The notes beneath the pieces were generated by a model. That model had not been told where the DNA came from. It made no database searches and saw only the letters and a program-made list of their open reading frames with translations. Below, piece by piece: positions 54,850 to 56,408 of a stretch of DNA of 56,408 nucleotides. Origin of the DNA: Planctomycetota bacterium (lineage in GTDB: Bacteria > Planctomycetota > B15-G4); contig JAJDEO010000057.1 in NCBI GenBank assembly GCA_029259745.1, forward strand, positions 1-56,408, read 5' to 3'. The stretch's first letter is position 1. Each line of letters opens with the position of its first letter. The position numbers and the translations under genes were made by a program.

Positions 54850-56240
54850 CGTCCACCTTCGGACGCGCCGATCTGCTGCGGGCCTACCTCACGGGCGGAG
54901 AAGCTGCTCTGCGCGATGTCGCGGGGCGGCTCGGCATGGAGGAAGACCTCGGTGATGCCGCGCGTGCTCTGCGCGTCGTCCCAGATGCCGTCGAGAGTGA
55001 GATCTTCTCGGACATGGCGTGGGATGACGACGCGTTCGCGGTGGATGACGACGTCGCGCTCGAGGTCGACGTGTTGCGCGCGCCGGCGCAGTTCATGGCG
55101 AACGCGGAGCCGTGGCGGCGTGTCGAGCGTCGACTCACGGCGGGGCTAGCGCGCGGCGAACGCGCCGAAGACGGGGACACGGCGCACCTCACGGAGGCGG
55201 CCGCGAGGCTACGACCCGTGGAGTCGATGCGCCGGCGCGTCGTCGAGAGCTGGCCACGCGAGCTGCTGTTGGTCGTCGATTTCAACGATCGCCTCGCGCC
55301 GCTGCGGCGTGACCAGGTGCGGCTCATCGAGCTGCTCGCGCGGCGTCTCGGACGCACCGGGCTCGCCGTCGAGCGTTCGTCGACCGAGGGCGCGTCGCTG
55401 GTCGGACGCGTGAGTCCGGGGTCGGCGGTGCTGGCCTTGACGGGTTGGCACGACGCGGCGACAGGAACTGCGCGGATGCGCGCGATGGTCGAGCGACGGA
55501 CGGGGCTGCGCGGGCGACGACTCGTCGCACTCGGTGCCGGGCCCGACCTCGGCGATGAACACGCCGGCGTGACGATCGTGCCGTGGGCCCGCGCACCGGC
55601 CACCGACGTCGAGCGCGCCATCGCCGCGTGGGCCTTCGAGCTCGTGCTCGCCGTGCCGGCCTTCGTCGAGCCGGGCCTGCTGCGCGACCTCCGCATCGCC
55701 AGCGCCCTGCCCGGCGCCGACCTCGCCACCGAACTCGCGACGTGGGCCCACTTCGAACATCAGCAGGGCCGCGGCGGTCGCCACGATCTCCCGCGCCGCG
55801 CCGCGATCGTCGCCGACCTCCGCGCAGCCCTCGCCGCACACGACGGCGCGATCGCAAACTTCGCCGCGCACTCCCCCGTCCTCACACCCGACGATCCCGC
55901 CGAACGAGCTGCCCTCGCAGCAGCGACGAGCGACGCACTGCGAAGCACGCTCGGATGTCTCCTCACCGTCCTCCCGCGCTGGCGAGCCGCAGCGGCGCGT
56001 CCCTATCTTCACGAGGACACGCTCTCGATCGACGCCCTGTTCCCATCCGGCGACGACACGAACCCGGTCACCGACGTGGCCCGCCGCGATGCCCGCGTCT
56101 TCATCGAAGGCAGTGCTGCCGCGAAGATCCCGGCCATCGTGTCTTGGCTCGATGGCTTCCGCACGCGCGCCCACGAAGGCTTCGCCGACGAGCGCTACGA
56201 CTTCCTGCGCCGGGTCTGGCAACGCGTCGACAAGGCGTGA
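54846..56240 (+). CDS. MoxR-partner protein with degenerate vWA-like segment
   Basis: 464 residues of a family I cannot name. After a helical N-terminus (about 1-130), the segment LLLVVDFNDRLAPLRRDQ resembles the first strand and metal loop of a vWA domain, but the DxSxS metal motif is replaced by D145-x-N147-x-R149. A later AVLALTGWHDA could be the second metal loop. The C-terminus is helical and Ala/Arg-rich (RRAAIVADLRAALAAHDG). The GTG start overlaps the MoxR stop, so the two are co-translated and probably act together. Metal binding looks lost, so it may be a structural partner of the AAA ATPase. Confidence 0.65.
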   Translation: MTSTFGRADLLRAYLTGGEAALRDVAGRLGMEEDLGDAARALRVVPDAVESEIFSDMAWDDDAFAVDDDVALEVDVLRAPAQFMANAEPWRRVERRLTAGLARGERAEDGDTAHLTEAAARLRPVESMRRRVVESWPRELLLVVDFNDRLAPLRRDQVRLIELLARRLGRTGLAVERSSTEGASLVGRVSPGSAVLALTGWHDAATGTARMRAMVERRTGLRGRRLVALGAGPDLGDEHAGVTIVPWARAPATDVERAIAAWAFELVLAVPAFVEPGLLRDLRIASALPGADLATELATWAHFEHQQGRGGRHDLPRRAAIVADLRAALAAHDGAIANFAAHSPVLTPDDPAERAALAAATSDALRSTLGCLLTVLPRWRAAAARPYLHEDTLSIDALFPSGDDTNPVTDVARRDARVFIEGSAAAKIPAIVSWLDGFRTRAHEGFADERYDFLRRVWQRVDKA

Positions 56241-56268
56241 CGCGCGACGCCGAACACGCCCGCCCGTC

Positions 56269-56408
56269 TCACCAACTCCCGGCGTACGCCGTCGAGCCGT
56301 GCTCCTCGGCCGTGGCCGCGTGCAGGGCGAGTAGCTGACGCAGGTGCAGCGCGTCGTGCATGACCCATGACGCCAGTAGGTCGCCGGCGCTCAACGCTCC
56401 GATCAGCG
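56269..56408 (-). CDS. DinB-like protein, C-terminal end only (cut by window edge)
   Basis: The last 46 codons read on the minus strand as GDLLASWVMHDALHLRQLLAL followed by a short tail ending TAYAGSW and a stop at 56269-56271. The HD..HLRQ pattern with two His is typical of DinB-superfamily C-termini. The start lies beyond 56408. It converges on the MoxR-partner gene with 28 bp between stops. Confidence 0.6.
   Translation of the reverse strand, partial: LIGALSAGDLLASWVMHDALHLRQLLALHAATAEEHGSTAYAGSW

Overview
The window is about 56 kb of GC-rich bacterial chromosome (roughly two thirds G+C by eye) with tightly packed genes on both strands. I find 40 protein genes, the last cut by the right edge, and no rRNA, tRNA, CRISPR array or intact insertion sequence. 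The gene mix points to Planctomycetota, probably a deep-branching Poly30/Pla163-like lineage. The pointers are secreted parallel beta-helix and VCBS/ASPIC proteins with a lineage-type C-terminal tail, an animal-type haem peroxidase, an ECF sigma factor joined to a membrane-anchored extension, a DCC1/lipase-maturation-factor fusion, and a hybrid kinase with an AhpD-like N-terminus. The phylum assignment is inference from gene content; no marker gene such as 16S rRNA is present.

Layout. 0-8 kb: secreted haem peroxidase, a two-domain SagB-type nitroreductase, a spermidine-synthase-like protein, a PII variant overlapping an XdhC gene, and a TPR protein with a PlsC acyltransferase. 8-16 kb: a small ECF sigma factor, a degenerate sugar transferase, a VCBS/ASPIC propeller protein, a membrane-anchored carboxypeptidase-regulatory-like protein and the DCC1-LMF fusion. 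16-29 kb: an acyl-CoA carboxylase beta subunit overlapping an exported amidohydrolase, Ada, a secreted propeller protein, a sodium:solute symporter, a beta-helix protein behind a near-perfect sigma-54 promoter, DinB, two small unknowns, and an S9 peptidase. 29-36 kb: the complete 2-oxoglutarate dehydrogenase operon sucA-sucB-lpdA and a group-2 sigma-70 factor with hairpins in its leader. 37-43 kb: a convergent pair of EreA/ChaN-superfamily genes bracketed by two related intergenic repeats, then the hybrid kinase. 43-47.5 kb: a PsrABC-like molybdenum/iron-sulfur/NrfD complex with the B and C subunits fused and no Tat signal. 47.5-56.4 kb: another beta-helix protein, the ECF sigma-TM-Ig-like fusion, lipoproteins, an AHSA1-type protein, and a MoxR ATPase overlapping a protein with a degenerate vWA-like segment.

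How the genes work together. Central metabolism is represented by 2-oxoglutarate dehydrogenase and the acyl-CoA carboxylase. The respiratory side is the Mo/Fe-S/NrfD complex. Much of the rest is envelope biology: at least eleven proteins have signal peptides, lipoboxes or membrane anchors. Regulation is unusually rich, with three sigma factors, a hybrid kinase, a PII protein and a sigma-54 promoter.

Most notable: the ECF sigma factor tethered through one predicted TM helix to five Ig-like repeats; a roughly 113-residue C-terminal domain shared by the haem peroxidase and a beta-helix protein; palindromic intergenic repeats in several places; a PII protein with Trp at the uridylylation position; and a possible ATC start codon. 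Gene calls are read from sequence and family knowledge; no database search was run.
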